Shown here: in pieces, positions 6,283 to 7,556 of the stretch
Layout: the number at the start of each line of letters is the position of its first letter
Numbering within the stretch: position 1 is the stretch's first letter
Assembly (NCBI GenBank): GCA_035548055.1
Contig: DASZTL010000014.1
Coordinates: forward strand, 1-7,556
DNA length: 7,556 nt
Reading direction: 5' to 3'
Source of the DNA: DASZTV01 sp035548055
GTDB lineage: Bacteria > Actinomycetota > Actinomycetes > JAFAQI01
Program-made: the position numbers and the translations under genes
Notes under the pieces: generated by a model
What the model saw: the letters and a program-made list of their open reading frames with translations, nothing else
Told to the model about the DNA's origin: nothing
Databases searched by the model: none

Positions 6283-7422
6283 TCACGGGCGGCGATGAAC
6301 CGGCTCAGTCGAGAAAGGGCCTGGCCAGATTCCGGCCGGTGGAGACGCTGCTGCTCCTCCCTCGACGCGCTTGGCGACCATCAGGAGGTGGCACCCCAGC
6401 CGGTTGACGAGTGGCGTCACCCGGCACACGGCCTCGATCGCGTCCGCGAGCCGCTGACCGGCGTCGCCCCGCGCATCCAGCCAGCGCGCGCTCCGGCTCT
6501 GCGGCGGCGGGAACTCGAAGCTGCTCGCCTTGACCGTCTCGAGGCCGGCGGCGGCGAACATCCGGCGGGTCTCGGCCTGCTTGTGCCAGGTGTGCGGCAC
6601 CCATGCGGCCGCCTCGCCGTCCTCGAGCAGCTCGGCGCTCACCGGCTCCGGCCAGACCCAGGGGCGGTGCGAGATCAGCCGGTCGTGCCGGAAGCCAACC
6701 GCCTTCTCCACGAACGCGAGCGGATCCGACAGCGGGAACCGCAACGGCATCTCCGACGCGTTGTTCGTCGTCATCACCAGGGCCCCGCCGGGCTTGAGGA
6801 CGCGCGCGATCTCCCACACCGCCAGCTCCGGGCGCAGCAAGTGCTCGATCACCTCAGTGAGGATCACCACGTCCACCGCCGCGTCTGCAAACGGCAGACG
6901 CTCGCCGTCGCCACGGATGAACGACGTGCGAAGTCGACAGTCGAGATCGCGATAGCGCTTTGCCGCCGACTCGATGTGGTGGCCACCGAAGTCGAGACCG
7001 ACGTACGTCGCATCGACGTCACGCAACCGGTCCGCGGCAAGCGCGGATCCGCAACCGATGTCGAGCACGATCCCGCCGAGCGGCAGGTTGGCGCGCGTCG
7101 CGTCGCCCACGATCCGGTAACGCATCTCGTGGCGGTGCCCGTGATAGTCGCTCCAGAGGTCGAGCTCCTCCTCGACCGTCGGGACGCACTCGTTGTAGTG
7201 CCGGGCGAACACCTGCGGAGTGGCGGTGCGCAGCAGCTCCCACTCGTGCGCCGTCTCAGCGATGCCGCGACGGCGGTAGCGCGAGTACGCCCAGCCCCAG
7301 ACCGCGACGAGGGCGACCGCACAGCCGATGCGCACTCCGGGCGCCGCGGCGGGCAAGACGACGCCGACGATCAGGACGAGCGGCAGCCCGAGCCGAGCAG
7401 CCCGGCCGGGCGAGAGCACCAC
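6283..7422 (-). CDS. Membrane-anchored class I SAM methyltransferase
   Basis: A 379-residue protein from GTG 7422-7420 (a second GTG follows directly). Two hydrophobic segments at about 11-28 and 30-46, followed by the basic stop SRYRRR, suggest an N-terminal hairpin anchor with the catalytic domain in the cytoplasm. The methyltransferase core covers about 95-230: motif I VLDIGCGSALAADRL (119-133), D144 ending strand 2, RGDGERLPF (170-178), ILTEVIEHL (187-195), and RVLKPGGALVMTTNN (207-221), as in the Methyltransf_11 family. The region 225-350 is a family-specific cap (WVWPEPVSAELLEDG, HTWHKQAETRRMF). The last 30 residues are Gly/Ala/Pro-rich and probably disordered. First gene of the operon, divergent from the gene at 7501. 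The substrate is unknown; a lipid-linked sugar at the membrane is reasonable from the anchor and the transporter context. Confidence 0.87.
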   Translation of the reverse strand: MVLSPGRAARLGLPLVLIVGVVLPAAAPGVRIGCAVALVAVWGWAYSRYRRRGIAETAHEWELLRTATPQVFARHYNECVPTVEEELDLWSDYHGHRHEMRYRIVGDATRANLPLGGIVLDIGCGSALAADRLRDVDATYVGLDFGGHHIESAAKRYRDLDCRLRTSFIRGDGERLPFADAAVDVVILTEVIEHLLRPELAVWEIARVLKPGGALVMTTNNASEMPLRFPLSDPLAFVEKAVGFRHDRLISHRPWVWPEPVSAELLEDGEAAAWVPHTWHKQAETRRMFAAAGLETVKASSFEFPPPQSRSARWLDARGDAGQRLADAIEAVCRVTPLVNRLGCHLLMVAKRVEGGAAASPPAGIWPGPFSTEPVHRRP

Positions 7423-7451
7423 CCGTCCATTGTCTAGGAGACTGTAGGAAC

Positions 7452-7467
7452 GCCGACGGAAGTCGGC
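7452..7467. repeat. Small inverted repeat, 6-bp stem with GGAA tetraloop
   Basis: GCCGAC (7452-7457) and GTCGGC (7462-7467) pair perfectly around GGAA, a GNRA-type loop on the plus strand. It lies mid-way in the divergent region and inside the spacer of the possible ECF-type promoter, so it could be an operator half-site pair or a leader hairpin. It is short enough to be chance. Confidence 0.35.
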
Positions 7468-7491
7468 TCGTTACATGGCTGGCGGGCGGGT

Positions 7492-7496
7492 GGAGG
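7492..7496 (+). promoter_or_regulatory. Shine-Dalgarno GGAGG for the gene at 7501
   Basis: GGAGG sits 4 bases before GTG 7501. It is the clearest ribosome binding site in the window and decides the start of the downstream gene. Confidence 0.7.
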
Positions 7497-7500
7497 ACGG

Positions 7501-7556
7501 GTGAGCAGGGTCGCGCACTACCTGCCGCGCTGGCTGGAGCTGTCAGCGGGCTTCGT
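7501..7556 (+). CDS. Start of a probable GT4 glycosyltransferase (truncated by window end)
   Basis: GTG 7501 opens a frame with no stop to the window end, giving only about 18 residues (MSRVAHYLPRWLELSAGFV). The pattern of a first beta strand, then LPRWLELS-x-x-FV, resembles the N-terminus of GT-B glycosyltransferases of family 4, where the segment 'P...SE.FV' follows strand 1. A strong GGAGG precedes it. It is divergent from the glycan operon, fits the polysaccharide context, and probably shares the regulatory region 7423-7500. The visible part is too short for a firm call. Confidence 0.5.
   Translation, partial: MSRVAHYLPRWLELSAGF

Larger units (their letters stand above)
7423..7500. promoter_or_regulatory. 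Divergent intergenic region, likely promoters for both directions
   Basis: This is the only gap able to hold promoters for the five-gene minus operon and for the plus gene at 7501. On the minus strand TACAGT (7446-7441) fits the actinobacterial -10 pattern TAnnnT, about 19 bp before the GTG, but no good -35 is seen. On the plus strand GGAAC (7447-7451), 17 bases, then CGTT (7469-7472) resembles an ECF sigma-factor promoter. Both assignments are tentative. Confidence 0.4.

Noticed and set aside
7371..7430. 19-codon frame from ATG 7430 overlapping the methyltransferase start
   Set aside because: Short, out of frame with the hydrophobic N-terminus, no Shine-Dalgarno; likely chance.
6019..7437. 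472-codon plus-strand open frame
   Set aside because: Antisense to the methyltransferase and permease; no recognisable domain and biased composition.

Overview
The window is GC-rich and gene-dense. Nearly every gene starts with GTG, and neighbouring genes overlap by a few bases. This points to a high-GC actinobacterium. The DUF559-type protein also fits that group, where such proteins are common and often present in many copies. The genus cannot be fixed from the sequence alone; Nocardioides- or Kribbella-like Propionibacteriales are a guess. The locus is a surface-polysaccharide cluster.

Layout. Bases 1-351 (+) are the C-terminal end of a GT4-type glycosyltransferase. Bases 352-475 hold a long, nearly perfect palindrome (19-bp arms, each containing CACGTG) and a pair of TCGGCGCCGG repeats. 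Bases 476-1411 (+) encode an AbiEi-like/DUF559 protein with a PD-(D/E)XK-type core. It meets the minus-strand operon tail to tail, the two TAG stops sharing one CTAG. Bases 1408-7422 (-) form a five-gene operon. In transcription order it encodes a membrane-anchored SAM methyltransferase, an ABC-2 (Wzm-type) permease, a Wzt-type ATPase with a C-terminal glycan-binding domain, a two-part sulfotransferase, and a GT2-methyltransferase fusion. The last three junctions are all 4-bp GTGA stop/start overlaps. Bases 7423-7500 are a short divergent intergenic region. At 7501 a plus-strand gene begins, probably another GT4 glycosyltransferase, and is cut by the window end.

How the genes fit together (inference). 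Wzm/Wzt transporters export glycans finished in the cytoplasm on a lipid carrier. When Wzt carries the extra C-terminal domain, that domain can recognise a cap on the non-reducing end of the chain. Here the transporter is tightly co-translated with a sulfotransferase and a glycosyltransferase-methyltransferase, and preceded by a second methyltransferase. A reasonable model is that the operon makes and exports a sulfated and/or methylated cell-surface glycan, with the modification possibly serving as the export signal.

The points most worth following are the apparent degenerate second sulfotransferase domain at the N-terminus of the sulfotransferase, the capping/export model, and the palindrome next to the DUF559 gene. 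No tRNA, rRNA, CRISPR array, insertion sequence or origin was seen.
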